From: Streptomyces sp. JJ66
GTDB taxonomy: Bacteria; Actinomycetota; Actinomycetes; Streptomycetales; Streptomycetaceae
Assembly (NCBI RefSeq): GCF_019303495.1
Contig: NZ_JAEVFI010000014.1
Coordinates: forward strand, 20,486 to 84,485
Reading direction: 5' to 3'
Length of the DNA stretch: 64,000 nucleotides
Shown: piece by piece, positions 8,705 to 18,716 of the stretch
How the letters are laid out: each line of letters opens with the position of its first letter
Position numbering within the stretch: position 1 is the stretch's first letter
Notes under the pieces: model-generated
Told to the model about the DNA's origin: nothing
The model's input: the letters and a program-made list of their open reading frames with translations, nothing else
Database searches by the model: none
Position numbers and translations under genes: made by a program

Positions 8705-9885
8705 GCGACGGACGCTTCCAGCTCGTCGTCGATCTTGGCGAGCAGCCGCTCCTGGACGTCGGGCAGGCCGATCTGCTGGACCAGCTCGGCGAAGAAGCCG
8801 CGCACGACCAGACGGCGGGCCTCGTCGGCGGGGATACCGCGCGCCATGAGGTAGAACAGCTGCTCGTCCTCGAAGCGCCCGGTGGCCGAAGCGTGCCCGG
8901 CGCCGGCGATCTCGCCCGTCTCGATCTCCAGGTTCGGCACCGAGTCAACGCGGGCGCCGTCGGTGAGGACGAGATTGCGGTTCAGCTCGTAGGTGTCGGT
9001 GCCCTCGGCGTTCTTGCGGATCAGCACGTCGCCGATCCACACCGCGTGCGCGTCCTGGCCCTGGAGCGCGCCCTTGTAGGCCACGTTGCTCCGGCAGTTC
9101 GGGGCGTCGTGGTCCACGAAGAGGCGGTGCTCCTGGTGCTGCCCGTTGTCGGTGAAGTACAGGCCGTACAGCTCCGCCTCTCCGCCGGGGCCCGCGTAGG
9201 TGACGCGCGGGTGCAGGCGCACGACGTCACCGCCGAAGGTGACGACGACGGACTTGAACGTGGCGTCCCGCCCGACCAGCGCGTTGTGCTGGGAGCAGTG
9301 CACGGCGGTGTCGGCCCAGTCCTGCACGGAGACGACCGTCAGCTTGGCGTTGTCGCCGAGCACGAACTCCACGTTGGCGGCGCGCACCGCGTCACCGGTG
9401 TGGTCCAGGACGAGGACGGCCTCGGCGAAGGCGCCCAGCTCGAAGACGGTGTGCCCGTAGGACACGCCGCCCTCGCCGTGCAGGCCGACGCGGATCGGCT
9501 CGTTCAGCACCGCTTCCTTGGGCACGGTGACCACGGTGGCCTGCTCGAAGGCGCTGTAGGCCTGGGCGGCCACCCGGTCCACCGGCTGTCCGGCGCGGCC
9601 GAGCCGGGCGTCGTCCCGGCCGACGGTCTCGACGGTGACGCCCTCGGGCGCGGAGATCTCCGCCTTGAGCCCGCCGGACGCCTCCGCGCTGCCGTCGTGC
9701 AGGCCGCGCAGCCGCTCCAGCGGGGTGAAGCGCCACTCCTCCTCACGGCCGTGCGGCACCGGGAAGTCCGCCACGTCGAAGGACGGCGGGGCGCTCATCC
9801 GGGTGGCGACGGTGGACTCGGCGGCCACCGCGATGGCGCCGGAGGCGGTGGAACCCGCCGGAATCGTCTGCTGAGCCTGGGCCAT
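8701..9885 (-). CDS. sufD: Fe-S cluster assembly protein SufD
   Basis: A 394-residue SufD subunit of the SufBCD scaffold. The C-terminal core with the beta-helix fold is recognisable (HHEHR-like QHQEHRLFVDHDAPNCRSNV, then GAGHASATGRFEDEQLFYLMARGIP), and the end of the protein gives the SufC-binding helix (RRLVVRGFFAELV). SufD is related to SufB but is shorter and has a different N-terminal domain. It is 69 bases downstream of sufB and overlaps the ferredoxin gene. Confidence 0.96.
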   Translation of the reverse strand: MAQAQQTIPAGSTASGAIAVAAESTVATRMSAPPSFDVADFPVPHGREEEWRFTPLERLRGLHDGSAEASGGLKAEISAPEGVTVETVGRDDARLGRAGQPVDRVAAQAYSAFEQATVVTVPKEAVLNEPIRVGLHGEGGVSYGHTVFELGAFAEAVLVLDHTGDAVRAANVEFVLGDNAKLTVVSVQDWADTAVHCSQHNALVGRDATFKSVVVTFGGDVVRLHPRVTYAGPGGEAELYGLYFTDNGQHQEHRLFVDHDAPNCRSNVAYKGALQGQDAHAVWIGDVLIRKNAEGTDTYELNRNLVLTDGARVDSVPNLEIETGEIAGAGHASATGRFEDEQLFYLMARGIPADEARRLVVRGFFAELVQQIGLPDVQERLLAKIDDELEASVA

Positions 9886-9954
9886 GGCTGTTCGTACTGC
9901 TCTCTTTCTCGGTTCAGGACGCTGTGCGCTCGCGAGGGTGGGGCCGGGTCGGCG

Positions 9955-11376
9955 TCAGCCGACCGCGCCCTCCATCTGCAGCTCGATCAGCCGGTTGAGC
10001 TCCAGGGCGTACTCCATGGGCAGCTCCTTGGCGATCGGCTCGACGAAGCCGCGCACGATCATCGCCATGGCCTCGTCCTCGGCCATGCCCCGGCTCATCA
10101 GGTAGAAGAGCTGGTCGTCGCTGACCTTGGAGACGGTGGCCTCGTGGCCCATCGTCACGTCGTCCTCGCGGACATCGACGTAGGGGTAGGTGTCGGAGCG
10201 CGAGATGGTGTCCACCAGGAGCGCGTCGCACAGCACGTTGGACTTGGAGTTCTCCGCGCCCTCGGCGATCTCGATCAGACCCCGGTAGGAGGTGCGGCCA
10301 CCGCCCCGGGCCACCGACTTGGAGACGATGTTGGAGGAGGTGTTCGGCGCCATGTGCACCATCTTGGCGCCCGCGTCCTGGTGCTGGCCCTCACCGGCGA
10401 AGGCGACCGAGAGCGTCTCGCCCTTGGCGTGCTCGCCCATCAGGTAGACGGCCGGGTACTTCATCGTCACCTTGGAGCCGAGGTTGCCGTCTACCCATTC
10501 CATGGTCGCGCCCTCGTAGGCCACGGCGCGCTTGGTGACCAGGTTGTAGACGTTGTTCGACCAGTTCTGGATCGTCGTGTAGCGGCAGCGCCCGCCCTTC
10601 TTGACGATGATCTCCACGACCGCCGAGTGCAGCGAGTCGGAGTTGTAGATCGGCGCGGTGCAGCCCTCGACGTAGTGCACGTAGGCGTTCTCATCGACGA
10701 TGATCAGCGTCCGCTCGAACTGGCCCATGTTCTCGGTGTTGATCCGGAAGTAGGCCTGGAGCGGGATGTCCACGTGCACGCCCGGCGGCACGTAGATGAA
10801 GGAGCCGCCGGACCACACGGCGGTGTTCAGCGCGGCGAACTTGTTGTCACCGGCCGGGATGACCGTGCCGAAGTGCTCCTGGAAGATCTCCGGGTGCTCG
10901 CGCAGCGCGGTGTCGGTGTCCAGGAACAGCACGCCCTGGCTCTCCAGGTCCTCACGGATCTGGTGGTAGACGACCTCCGACTCGTACTGGGCGGCGACAC
11001 CGGCGACCAGACGCTGCTTCTCGGCCTCCGGGATGCCCAGGCGGTCGTAGGTGTTCTTGATGTCCTCCGGCAGGTCCTCCCAGGACTGGGCCTGCTTCTC
11101 GGTGGAGCGCACGAAGTACTTGATGTTGTCGAAGTCGATGCCGCTCAGGTCCGAGCCCCAGTTCGGCATGGGCTTCTTCTCGAAGAGCTTGTGCCCCTTC
11201 AGGCGGAGCTTCAGCATCCACTCGGGCTCGGACTTCTTGCCGGAGATGTCGCGGACGACCTCCTCGGAGAGTCCGCGCTTGGCCGAGGCACCGGCCGTGT
11301 CGGGGTCGGCCCAGCCGTACTCGTAGTTGCCCAGGCCCTCCAGCTCGGGGTGGGCGGTCTCCGTGGGGAGCGTCAT
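9955..11376 (-). CDS. sufB: Fe-S cluster assembly protein SufB
   Basis: A 473-residue scaffold subunit of SufBC2D. The ATG at 11376 is preceded by GGGAGGAA with good spacing, and the product then begins [14 protein letters not shown], as in streptomycetes. Conserved stretches include [29 protein letters not shown], the core [20 protein letters not shown] and [18 protein letters not shown], and the C-terminal [10 protein letters not shown] plus IVRGFVEPI, which binds SufC. The start codon overlaps the sufR stop by 4 bases. No intein is present; the frame runs straight through the conserved blocks where mycobacterial sufB can carry one. Confidence 0.97.
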   Translation of the reverse strand: MTLPTETAHPELEGLGNYEYGWADPDTAGASAKRGLSEEVVRDISGKKSEPEWMLKLRLKGHKLFEKKPMPNWGSDLSGIDFDNIKYFVRSTEKQAQSWEDLPEDIKNTYDRLGIPEAEKQRLVAGVAAQYESEVVYHQIREDLESQGVLFLDTDTALREHPEIFQEHFGTVIPAGDNKFAALNTAVWSGGSFIYVPPGVHVDIPLQAYFRINTENMGQFERTLIIVDENAYVHYVEGCTAPIYNSDSLHSAVVEIIVKKGGRCRYTTIQNWSNNVYNLVTKRAVAYEGATMEWVDGNLGSKVTMKYPAVYLMGEHAKGETLSVAFAGEGQHQDAGAKMVHMAPNTSSNIVSKSVARGGGRTSYRGLIEIAEGAENSKSNVLCDALLVDTISRSDTYPYVDVREDDVTMGHEATVSKVSDDQLFYLMSRGMAEDEAMAMIVRGFVEPIAKELPMEYALELNRLIELQMEGAVG

Positions 11377-12263
11377 GCGGGGTTCCTCCCGGCGGTGCTT
11401 GCAGAAGCTGTTGGCGATGCGTGTGCGGTGGCGGTGTTGTCGGCGTGGGCGGCGTGGTCGGCGCGGGCGGCGTGCTCGGCGTTGCCGAGGTGGCCTGGGT
11501 GGCCGGTGTGGTCGGCGTCTTCCCCGGCGCCTGGGGGTGCCTTCGGGACGAAGGTGGTGCACACCCCGTCGCCATGGGCGAGGGTGGCCAGACGCTGGAC
11601 GTGGGTGCCGAGCAGGCGGGAGAAGACCTCCGTCTCCGCCTCGCACAGCTGCGGGAACCGCTCGGCGGCGTGCGCCACCGGGCAGTGGTGCTGGCAGAGC
11701 TGCTCACCGGGGGACGCGGGCGCGCTGCGTGCGGTAGCAGCGTACCCGTCCTCGGAGAGCGCTTCGGCCAGGACGCGGGTGCGGTCCCGGGGCGCGGCCT
11801 GTGCCAGCCGCTCGCGGTACCGCTCCGTCTGGGCGGCGACCCGGGCGCGGGCGAAGGCGGCCACGGCCTCCTGGCCCCGCGCCCCGCCGCCGGCGGCCTG
11901 CGCGATCCAGCGCAGGGCATCGACGGCGAGCTCGTCATACGCCTGGTCGAACGCGTCCCGGCCGGAGCCGGTGAGGGCGAACACCTTGGCGGGACGGCCG
12001 CGGCCCCGGTGCCCGTAGACCCGCTGGGCGCGGGCTTCCACCATGCCGTCGGCCACCAGGGCGTCCAGGTGACGGCGCACGGCCGCCTGGGTCAGCGCCA
12101 GCCGCTCGGCCAGCTCGGCCGCGGTGGACGGGCCGTGGTCGAGGATGGAGCGGGCCACGCGGTTACGGGTGCCGTGCTGCTCGTCCACAGCGGCGTGCGC
12201 ACCCGAAGCCGCGGGGGGCACTGTGGCCTCCCGCGTCGTGTGTGCGGCTCCCGTGTTTTTCAC
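11373..12263 (-). CDS. sufR: Fe-S sensing transcriptional regulator SufR with His-rich tail
   Basis: SufR represses the suf operon when it carries a [4Fe-4S] cluster. The 296-residue product starts at a GTG (12263) placed 6 bases after an AACAAT -10, so it is probably leaderless. Residues of about 30-95 form a winged helix-turn-helix ([20 protein letters not shown], then [12 protein letters not shown]). The cluster-binding cysteines are in [18 protein letters not shown] followed by QLCEAE. The last 50 residues are unusual: a low-complexity Ala/His/Asp/Thr stretch with at least seven histidines, encoded by degenerate short repeats. The gene heads the suf operon and overlaps sufB by 4 bases. 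Confidence 0.92.
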   Translation of the reverse strand: MKNTGAAHTTREATVPPAASGAHAAVDEQHGTRNRVARSILDHGPSTAAELAERLALTQAAVRRHLDALVADGMVEARAQRVYGHRGRGRPAKVFALTGSGRDAFDQAYDELAVDALRWIAQAAGGGARGQEAVAAFARARVAAQTERYRERLAQAAPRDRTRVLAEALSEDGYAATARSAPASPGEQLCQHHCPVAHAAERFPQLCEAETEVFSRLLGTHVQRLATLAHGDGVCTTFVPKAPPGAGEDADHTGHPGHLGNAEHAARADHAAHADNTATAHASPTASASTAGRNPA

Positions 12264-12299
12264 AACGTCATTGTTGCGTAATTCCGCGCAAGCGGGCAA
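12263..12299 (-). promoter_or_regulatory. sufR promoter with overlapping inverted-repeat operator
   Basis: On the minus strand a -35 TTGCCC (12294-12299) is followed after 18 bases by a -10 AACAAT (12270-12275) and then, after 6 bases, by the GTG start. The repeat CAAC-N6-GTTG (12263-12276) runs from the -10 to the first base of the start codon, where a bound repressor would block RNA polymerase. That SufR itself binds here is inference. Confidence 0.5.
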
Positions 12300-12407
12300 G
12301 CGGCGGCTGTGACCTGCGCGAATGGGGTGCATCACGTAAGGCGTACCTAACTTCTGGGGCGCCCGGCCGAAGGCTGGGGTGGGACCGGGGGCCGCCCGCC
12401 GCGTGCC

Positions 12408-12413
12408 TAGACT
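12408..12413 (+). promoter_or_regulatory. -10 element of leaderless ABC transporter operon
   Basis: TAGACT ends 7 bases before the ATG at 12421, the classic leaderless arrangement. The -35 region is poor. Confidence 0.55.
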
Positions 12414-12420
12414 CGGCCGT

Positions 12421-13344
12421 ATGCACGAGAAGGCGGCCGTGGAGGTCGGGGGGCTGGTCAAGCGGTACGGCCGGACCACCGCCGTGGACGGCCTCGACCT
12501 CAGCGTCGGCCACGGCAGCGTCACCGCCGTGCTCGGCCCGAACGGCGCGGGCAAGACGACCACCGTGGAGACCTGCGAGGGCTACCGCCGCCCGGACGCC
12601 GGAACCGTACGCGTCCTGGGCCTGGACCCCATCGCTGACGCCCGGGAGCTGCGCCCCCGCGTCGGGGTGATGCTCCAAAGCGGCGGTGTCTACCCCGGGG
12701 TACGCGCCGGGGAGATGCTGCGGCACCTGGCGAAGCTGCACGCGCGTCCGCTGGACGTCGGCGCGCTCATCGAGCGGCTCGGGCTCGGCTCCTGCGGCCG
12801 CACCACCTACCGGCGCCTGTCCGGCGGCCAGCGGCAGCGGCTCGCGCTCGCGCTGGCCGTCGTCGGCCGCCCCGAGGTGGTCTTCCTGGACGAGCCGACG
12901 GCGGGCCTGGACCCGCAGGCGCGCCGCGCCACCTGGGACCTGGTGCGCGAGCTGCGCGCCGACGGCGTCACCTGCGTGCTGACCACCCACTTCATGGACG
13001 AGGCCGAGGAGCTGGCCGACGCGGTCGCGATCATCGACGCGGGCCGGGTCATCGCCCACGGCACGCCCGAGGAGCTGTGCCGGGGCGGCGCCGAGAACAC
13101 CCTGCGCTTTACCGGACGCCCCGGACTGGACCTCGGCTCACTGCTGAAGGCGCTGCCGCCGCACACCACCGCGGCCGAGGTGACCCCGGGCACCTACCGG
13201 CTGCGCGGCACGGTGGACCCGCAGCTCATCGCCACGGTGACCTCCTGGTGCGCGCAACACGGCGTCCTGCCGGACCGCATCGCGGTCGAGCGGCACACGC
13301 TGGAGGACGTCTTCCTGGAGCTGACCGGTAAGGAGCTGCGGTAG
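12421..13344 (+). CDS. ABC-2 type transporter ATP-binding protein
   Basis: A 307-residue ATPase of the drug-export (DrrA-like) ABC family. Walker A is GPNGAGKTTT near residue 42, the signature is LSGGQRQRL, Walker B is VVFLDEPTAGLD and the switch region is TTHFMDEAEEL. The C-terminal 80 residues contain the usual accessory domain ending in LEDVFLELTGKEL. The ATG at 12421 is supported by a TAGACT box 7 bases upstream. The permease gene starts on the last base of its stop codon. The pair lies divergent from sufR and next to heme A synthesis genes, as in other actinobacteria; the substrate is unknown. Confidence 0.92.
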   Translation: MHEKAAVEVGGLVKRYGRTTAVDGLDLSVGHGSVTAVLGPNGAGKTTTVETCEGYRRPDAGTVRVLGLDPIADARELRPRVGVMLQSGGVYPGVRAGEMLRHLAKLHARPLDVGALIERLGLGSCGRTTYRRLSGGQRQRLALALAVVGRPEVVFLDEPTAGLDPQARRATWDLVRELRADGVTCVLTTHFMDEAEELADAVAIIDAGRVIAHGTPEELCRGGAENTLRFTGRPGLDLGSLLKALPPHTTAAEVTPGTYRLRGTVDPQLIATVTSWCAQHGVLPDRIAVERHTLEDVFLELTGKELR

Positions 13345-14126
13345 TGAGCGGGGTTTCCACGGGCGCGTACGCACCGGCGCCGGGCGCGGCCCCGGCCGGG
13401 CGCATGATCGTCGCGCAGGCGCTACTGGAGCTGCGCATGATGCTGCGGCACGGTGAACAGCTGCTGCTCACCGTCGTCATCCCGACCCTGCTGCTGGTGC
13501 TGTTCAGCGCGGTGGACGTGGTGGACGTCCCCACCGGCGGCGGGGAGCGCGTGGACTTCTTCGCGCCCGGCGTGCTCGCGCTGGCGGTGCTGTCCACGGC
13601 GTTCACCGGGCAGGCGATCGCCACCGGGTTCGAGCGGCGCTATGGGGTGCTCAAGCGGCTGGGCGCGTCGCCCCTGCCGCGCTGGGGGCTGATGACGGCG
13701 AAAACCGCCGCCGTGGTCGGCGTCATCGTGCTCCAGGTGGTGCTGCTGAGCGCGGTGGCGCTGGCGCTGGGCTGGTCGCCGCGCGGCAACCCGCTCGCGG
13801 TGGCCCTGCTGCTGGTGCTGGGGACGGCGGCGTTCAGCGGGCTGGGGCTGCTGATGGCCGGGACGCTGCGCGCGGAGGCGACGCTCGCGGCGGCGAACCT
13901 GGTGTTCCTGCTGCTGATGCTGGGCGGCGGGGTGATCATCCCGCTGGAGCGCTTCCCGGGCGCGGTACAGGGGGTACTGGGCGCGCTGCCGATCACCGCG
14001 CTGTCCGACGGGCTGCGCGCGGTGCTCCAGGACGGCGCGGTACTCCCGTGGGCGGACGTCGGCCTCCTCGCCGCGTGGGCGGCGGTGGCGCTGGCGGCCG
14101 CCGCCCGCTGGTTCCGCTGGGAGTAG
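13344..14126 (+). CDS. ABC-2 type transporter permease
   Basis: A 260-residue ABC-2 permease with about six transmembrane helices and the typical pattern of an N-terminal helix, an extracytoplasmic loop (residues of about 45-70, including VDVPTGGGERVDFFAPG) and a C-terminal bundle of five. The stretch ATGFERRYGVLKRLGASPL is the family hallmark near the coupling helix. The GTG start shares one base with the ATPase stop, so translation is coupled. In most actinobacteria ctaA follows on the same strand; here the next gene is pgl in opposite orientation. Confidence 0.9.
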   Translation: MSGVSTGAYAPAPGAAPAGRMIVAQALLELRMMLRHGEQLLLTVVIPTLLLVLFSAVDVVDVPTGGGERVDFFAPGVLALAVLSTAFTGQAIATGFERRYGVLKRLGASPLPRWGLMTAKTAAVVGVIVLQVVLLSAVALALGWSPRGNPLAVALLLVLGTAAFSGLGLLMAGTLRAEATLAAANLVFLLLMLGGGVIIPLERFPGAVQGVLGALPITALSDGLRAVLQDGAVLPWADVGLLAAWAAVALAAAARWFRWE

Positions 14127-14130
14127 GCGG

Positions 14131-14150
14131 GCGGCGTCCGTCCGCGCCGC
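14131..14150. terminator. Short hairpin between convergent permease and pgl genes
   Basis: GCGGCG (14131-14136) pairs with CGCCGC (14145-14150) across an 8-base loop in the 40-base gap. It is weak alone but is the only structure there. The gap is also one proposed inversion breakpoint. Confidence 0.35.
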
Positions 14151-14166
14151 ACCGGAAAGCGCCGTC

Positions 14167-14961
14167 CTACGCCTGTGCCGCGCGCACCCCGGCGGGCAAC
14201 TGGGACGCGGCCGCCTCGTCGAGCAGCCACCGCACCCGCTCGCGTGCGCTCACCCCGGCCGCCGGTGCCTCCGTCTCCGGCGTGCCGCCCAGCGCGCGGG
14301 CGACGGCGTGGGCCTTGCTCTCCCCCGCCACGACGCACCACACCTCGCGCGCCGCGCGGATGGCGGGCAGCGTGAGGGAGACGCGGGTCGGCGGCGGCTT
14401 GGGCGAACCGTGGACGCCGACGACCGTGCGCTCGGTCTCCCGCACCCCGGGCAGGCCCGGGAACAGCGAGGCCACGTGGGCGTCGGGGCCGAGGCCGAGC
14501 AGCAGCACGTCGAAGGCGGGTACCTTGCTAGCGCTGGCGCCGTCCTCCGGGAGCGCGGCCGCCGCCAGCTCCTCGGCGTACGCGGCGGCGGCCGCGTCGG
14601 CGTCGTCGGCGAAGGTGCCGCCAGCGGGCTCCATCGGGTGGACGCGGGCGGGGTCGAGCGGCACGGCGTCCAGCAGCGCCGCGCGGGCCTGCGTCTCGTT
14701 GCGCTCCGGGTCACCGGCGGGCAGGAACCGTTCGTCGCCCCACCACACCTCGATGGTGCCCCAGTCGAGGGCATCGCGGTCCGGGGAGGCGGCCAGGGCG
14801 GCGAGCACGGCGATGCCGGTGCCGCCGCCGGTGAGCACGACCGAGGCTTCGCCCCGGGCGCTTTGGGCCGTTGCGAGGGCGGTGGCCAGGCGGGCGGCCG
14901 TGGCCCGGGCCACCTCGTCGGCGTCCCGGTGGACCACGACCTGCCGGGTGGGAGCCGTCAT
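14167..14961 (-). CDS. pgl: 6-phosphogluconolactonase
   Basis: A 264-residue DevB/Pgl-type enzyme that hydrolyses 6-phosphogluconolactone in the oxidative pentose phosphate pathway. Conserved motifs are VVLTGGGTGIAVLAAL near residue 45, WWGDERFLPAGDPERNE near residue 75 and LLLGLGPDAHVASLFPG near residue 155. The ATG at 14961 overlaps the opcA stop by 4 bases, which fixes the start. It is the last gene of the tkt-tal-zwf-opcA-pgl operon and converges with the ABC permease. Confidence 0.95.
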   Translation of the reverse strand: MTAPTRQVVVHRDADEVARATAARLATALATAQSARGEASVVLTGGGTGIAVLAALAASPDRDALDWGTIEVWWGDERFLPAGDPERNETQARAALLDAVPLDPARVHPMEPAGGTFADDADAAAAAYAEELAAAALPEDGASASKVPAFDVLLLGLGPDAHVASLFPGLPGVRETERTVVGVHGSPKPPPTRVSLTLPAIRAAREVWCVVAGESKAHAVARALGGTPETEAPAAGVSARERVRWLLDEAAASQLPAGVRAAQA

Positions 14962-16007
14962 CGCGCTGCCGCCTTTCCGGATGGGGACTTCTTCGGGTTC
15001 CGCCCCCGGGTGGCCTTGGCGGGCTCCCCGCTGTCCGCCGAGTCGTCCGCTGGCGCGCCAGCCGGGGGCGCGCCCAGGTTCTCCAGGCCGTGGCACAGCG
15101 CGTGGTGGAACGCCTCGTCCGGGTCCAGCCGCCGCAGCTCCTCGGCGATCAGCTCGGCCGTGCCCCGCCGGTGCAGCGCCACATGCCGGTCGGGCTGCCC
15201 GGGGACGGCCAGCGCCGCGAGCCGCCCGTCGGGACGGTCCAGGCAGATCTCGCCGTCCGGGGTGGCCAGGCGCACCGCCGTGATGCCGGGGCCCTGGGAG
15301 ACCGCGCGCTCGACGGGGACGCCGAGCCGGTCGGCGAGCCACAGCGCCAGCAGCTCGGTGCTGGGGTTGTACTCCTCGCCCTCGACGACGGCCGAGGTCA
15401 CCCGGATGTCCTGGTGGCCGAGCGGCTTTTGGTCCAGGGCCGCCGCGAGCACGCTGCGCCAGGGGGTGATGCGGGTCCACGCCAGGTCGGTGTCACCGGG
15501 CGCGTAGGTCTGCGCGCGGTGGGCGAGGGCGGCCACCGGGTCCTCGGTGGCGGCGGCGTCGGTGATGCGGCGCTGGGCGAGGGTGCCCAGCAGGTCGGCG
15601 GCGGGGTTGCCGGGCGCGTCCTCGGGCCACCAGACGACGACGGGCGCGTCCGGCAGCAGTAGCGGCAGCACCACCGAGGAGGCGTGCCCGGCCAGCTCGC
15701 CGTGCAGCCGCAGCAGCACCGTCTCACCGGTGCCGGTCTCGCCGCCGAGCCGCACCTCGGCGTCCAGCCGGGCCTGGGCGCGGTCGCGCGGGGAGCGGCC
15801 CGGGCGGCGGATGACGACGAGGATGCGCGAGGGGTGCTCGCGCGACGCGTTGCTCGCGGCCTTCAGCGCGTCGTAGTGGTTGCCCTCGTCGGTCACGATG
15901 ACCAGCGTCAGCACCATACCGACGGCCGGGAACCCGGCCGCCCGCCGCGCCTTGACCAGAGCCGCGTTGATCTGGCTGGACGTGGTGTGCGTGAGGTCGA
16001 TGTTCAT
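14958..16007 (-). CDS. opcA: Glucose-6-phosphate dehydrogenase assembly protein OpcA
   Basis: OpcA is needed for full activity or assembly of glucose-6-phosphate dehydrogenase in actinobacteria and cyanobacteria. The 349-residue length is normal. Recognisable stretches are the N-terminal [17 protein letters not shown], the central [15 protein letters not shown] and [20 protein letters not shown]. The C-terminal 30 residues are basic and low in complexity and are probably disordered. Overlaps of 4 bases on both sides (with zwf and pgl) show tight co-translation with its partner zwf. Confidence 0.95.
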   Translation of the reverse strand: MNIDLTHTTSSQINAALVKARRAAGFPAVGMVLTLVIVTDEGNHYDALKAASNASREHPSRILVVIRRPGRSPRDRAQARLDAEVRLGGETGTGETVLLRLHGELAGHASSVVLPLLLPDAPVVVWWPEDAPGNPAADLLGTLAQRRITDAAATEDPVAALAHRAQTYAPGDTDLAWTRITPWRSVLAAALDQKPLGHQDIRVTSAVVEGEEYNPSTELLALWLADRLGVPVERAVSQGPGITAVRLATPDGEICLDRPDGRLAALAVPGQPDRHVALHRRGTAELIAEELRRLDPDEAFHHALCHGLENLGAPPAGAPADDSADSGEPAKATRGRNPKKSPSGKAAAR

Positions 16008-17551
16008 GGCCGCCGCCAGCTCCTACCGTCGCGTGCGAGCATCTCGTCGGCCGCCTTGGGACCCCAGGTCCCGGCGGTATACGGCTCGGGCTTGCCGTGC
16101 CGGTCCCAGTACTCCTCGATCGGGTCGAGGATCTCCCAGGAGCGTTCGACCTCCTGGTGTCGCGGGAAGAGGTTGGCGTCGCCGAGCAGGACGTCGAGGA
16201 TGAGGCGCTCGTACGCCTCCGGGCTGGACTCGGTGAAGGACTCGCCGTAGGCGAAGTCCATCGTCACGTCGCGGATCTCCATCGAGGTGCCGGGCACCTT
16301 CGAGCCGAACCGGATGGTGACGCCCTCGTCCGGCTGCACCCGGATGACCAGCGCGTTCTGCCCGAGTTCCTGGGTGTCGGTGGCGTCGAAGGGCGAGTAG
16401 GGGGCGCGCTGGAAGACGACGGCGATCTCGGTGACACGCCGCCCGAGCCGCTTGCCGGTGCGCAGGTAGAACGGCACGCCCGCCCAGCGCCGGTTGTCGA
16501 TCTCCAGCTTGATCGCGGCGAAGGTGTCCGTCTTGGACTGGGGGTCGATGCCCTCTTCTTCGAGGTAGCCGGGCACCTTCTCGCCGCCCTGCCAGCCGGC
16601 GGTGTACTGGCCGCGCACGGTGTGCTTGCCGAGGTCGGCCGGAAGCCGGACGGCGTTGAGCACTTTCAGCTTCTCGCGTACCAGCGCCTTGGCGTCGAAG
16701 CTGGAGGGCTCCTCCATCGCGGTGAGCGCGAGGAGTTGCAGCAGGTGGTTCTGGAGCACGTCGCGGGCGGAGCCGATGCCGTCGTAGTAGCCCGCGCGGC
16801 CGCCGATGCCGATGTCCTCGGCCATGGTGATCTGCACGTGGTCCACGTAGGAGCGGTTCCACAGCGGTTCGAACAGAGTGTTGGCGAACCGCAGGGCGAG
16901 GATGTTCTGAACCGTCTCCTTGCCCAGGTAGTGGTCGATGCGGAAGACCTCGCTGGCGCGGAACACGCCGTGGATGACCTCGTTGAGCTCCTGCGCGCTC
17001 TTCAGGTCGTGCCCGAACGGCTTCTCCACCACCGCGCGGCGCCAGGACCCGGTGGGCGCGTCGGACAGGCCGTGCTCCTTGAGCTGCTGGACGACGGTGG
17101 GGAAGAACCGGGGCGGCACCGAGAGGTAGAAGGCGAAGTTGCCGCCGGTGCCGCGTTCCTTGTCCAGCTCCTGGATGGTGTTCTTCAGCGTCGCGAAGGC
17201 GGCGTCGTCGTCGAAGACGCCGGGCACGAAGCGCATGCCCTGGGCGAGCTGCTGCCAGACCTCCTCGCGAAACGGCGTCCTGGCGTGCTCCTTGACGGCG
17301 TCGTGGACGACCTGGGCGAAGTCCTCGTGCTCCCAGTCGCGGCGGGCGAAGCCGACCAGGGAGAAGCCCGGCGGCAGCAGGCCGCGGTTGGCCAGGTCGT
17401 AGACGGCGGGCATGAGCTTCTTGCGGGAGAGGTCGCCGGTGACGCCGAAGATGACCAGGCCCGACGGCCCCGCGATGCGCGGGAGCCGCCGGTCCTGGGC
17501 GTCACGCAGCGGGTTGCCGGGGGCTGCCGCGGCGGCTGCGTCGCTGCTCAC
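16004..17551 (-). CDS. zwf: Glucose-6-phosphate 1-dehydrogenase
   Basis: A 515-residue NADP-dependent enzyme for the first oxidative pentose phosphate step. The nucleotide-binding motif [19 protein letters not shown] lies near residue 35, and the substrate and active-site motif [14 protein letters not shown] lies near residue 205 with the catalytic His two residues after the Asp of the following segment. [13 protein letters not shown] is also conserved. The start is GTG at 17551, giving an Ala-rich N-terminus. It is 4 bases downstream of tal and overlaps opcA. Confidence 0.97.
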   Translation of the reverse strand: MSSDAAAAAAPGNPLRDAQDRRLPRIAGPSGLVIFGVTGDLSRKKLMPAVYDLANRGLLPPGFSLVGFARRDWEHEDFAQVVHDAVKEHARTPFREEVWQQLAQGMRFVPGVFDDDAAFATLKNTIQELDKERGTGGNFAFYLSVPPRFFPTVVQQLKEHGLSDAPTGSWRRAVVEKPFGHDLKSAQELNEVIHGVFRASEVFRIDHYLGKETVQNILALRFANTLFEPLWNRSYVDHVQITMAEDIGIGGRAGYYDGIGSARDVLQNHLLQLLALTAMEEPSSFDAKALVREKLKVLNAVRLPADLGKHTVRGQYTAGWQGGEKVPGYLEEEGIDPQSKTDTFAAIKLEIDNRRWAGVPFYLRTGKRLGRRVTEIAVVFQRAPYSPFDATDTQELGQNALVIRVQPDEGVTIRFGSKVPGTSMEIRDVTMDFAYGESFTESSPEAYERLILDVLLGDANLFPRHQEVERSWEILDPIEEYWDRHGKPEPYTAGTWGPKAADEMLARDGRSWRRP

Positions 17552-17555
17552 CTCG

Positions 17556-18674
17556 TTACAGCTCCTTCGGTGCGAGGCGTTCGAGCTCGGCCTGGGTGGA
17601 GGTGAGCAGGTCGTTCCAGGACGCCTCGAACTTCTCCACCCCCTCCCGCTCCAGCAGGGCCACGACCTCGTCGTAGGAGATGCCGAGCTTCTCCACCGCG
17701 TCGAGGTCCGCGCGGGCCTGCTCGTAGGTGCCGCGGACGGTGTCGCCGGTGATCTCGGCGTGGTCGGCGGCGGCCTCCAGCGTGGCCTCCGGCATGGTGT
17801 TGACCGTGTCGGGGGCGACCAGCTCGGTGACGTAGAGGGTGTCCGGGTAGGCCGGGTCCTTCACGCCGGTCGAGGCCCACAGGGGGCGCTGGACGTTGGC
17901 GTTCTTGGCCTCCAGCGCCTTCCAGCGGTCGGAGGCGATGACCTCCTCGTACGCCTGGTAGGCCAGGCGGGCGTTGGCCAGGGCCGCCTTGCCGCGCAGC
18001 GCCGTGGCCTGCTCGGTGCCCAGCGCGTCCAGCCGCTGGTCGATCTCGGTGTCCACGCGGGAGACGAAGAACGACGCCACGGAGTGGATCTTGGAGATGT
18101 CCAGGCCCTTGGCGTCGGCCTGCTCCAGGCCGGTCAGGTAGGCGTCCATCACCTGGCGGTAGCGCTCCAGCGAGAAGATGAGCGTGACGTTGACGCTGAT
18201 GCCGCTGGCGATCGTCTGGGTGATGGCGGGCAGTCCGGCGAGCGTGGCCGGGATCTTGATCAGCGTGTTCGGCCGGTCCACCAGCCAGGCGAGCTGGCGG
18301 GCCTCGGCGACCGTGGCCCGGGTGTTGTGCGCCAGGCGCGGGTCCACCTCGATGGAGACCCGGCCGTCCCGGCCGCCGGTGGCGTCGAAGACGGGGCGCA
18401 GGATGTCGGCCGCGTCCCGCACGTCGGCGCAGGTGATCATGCGCAGCGCCTCCTCCACGGAGACGCGGCGGAAGGCGAGGTCGCCGACCTGCTGCTCGTA
18501 GCCCTCGCCGGCGGAGATCGCCTTCTGGAAGATCGAGGGGTTGGTGGTGACGCCCACGACGTGCTGCTGGTCCAGCAGCTCCGCCAGGTTGCCGGACGTG
18601 ATGCGCTCACGCGACAGGTCGTCCAGCCAGATCGCCACGCCTTCGTCGCTGAGGCGCTTGAGTGCGTCTGTCAT
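17556..18674 (-). CDS. tal: Transaldolase
   Basis: A 372-residue type 2 (actinobacterial) transaldolase, which moves a dihydroxyacetone unit between sugar phosphates. The N-terminal [14 protein letters not shown] near residue 40 is the first signature, and the Schiff-base lysine is in [16 protein letters not shown] near residue 140. [20 protein letters not shown] is the conserved C-terminal barrel strand. The gene lies 42 bases after tkt and 4 bases before zwf in the same operon. Confidence 0.97.
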   Translation of the reverse strand: MTDALKRLSDEGVAIWLDDLSRERITSGNLAELLDQQHVVGVTTNPSIFQKAISAGEGYEQQVGDLAFRRVSVEEALRMITCADVRDAADILRPVFDATGGRDGRVSIEVDPRLAHNTRATVAEARQLAWLVDRPNTLIKIPATLAGLPAITQTIASGISVNVTLIFSLERYRQVMDAYLTGLEQADAKGLDISKIHSVASFFVSRVDTEIDQRLDALGTEQATALRGKAALANARLAYQAYEEVIASDRWKALEAKNANVQRPLWASTGVKDPAYPDTLYVTELVAPDTVNTMPEATLEAAADHAEITGDTVRGTYEQARADLDAVEKLGISYDEVVALLEREGVEKFEASWNDLLTSTQAELERLAPKEL

Positions 18675-18716
18675 GGGAAATGCCTCTTCCTGCTCGTCGC
18701 TTGTCGGGTACGGGCC

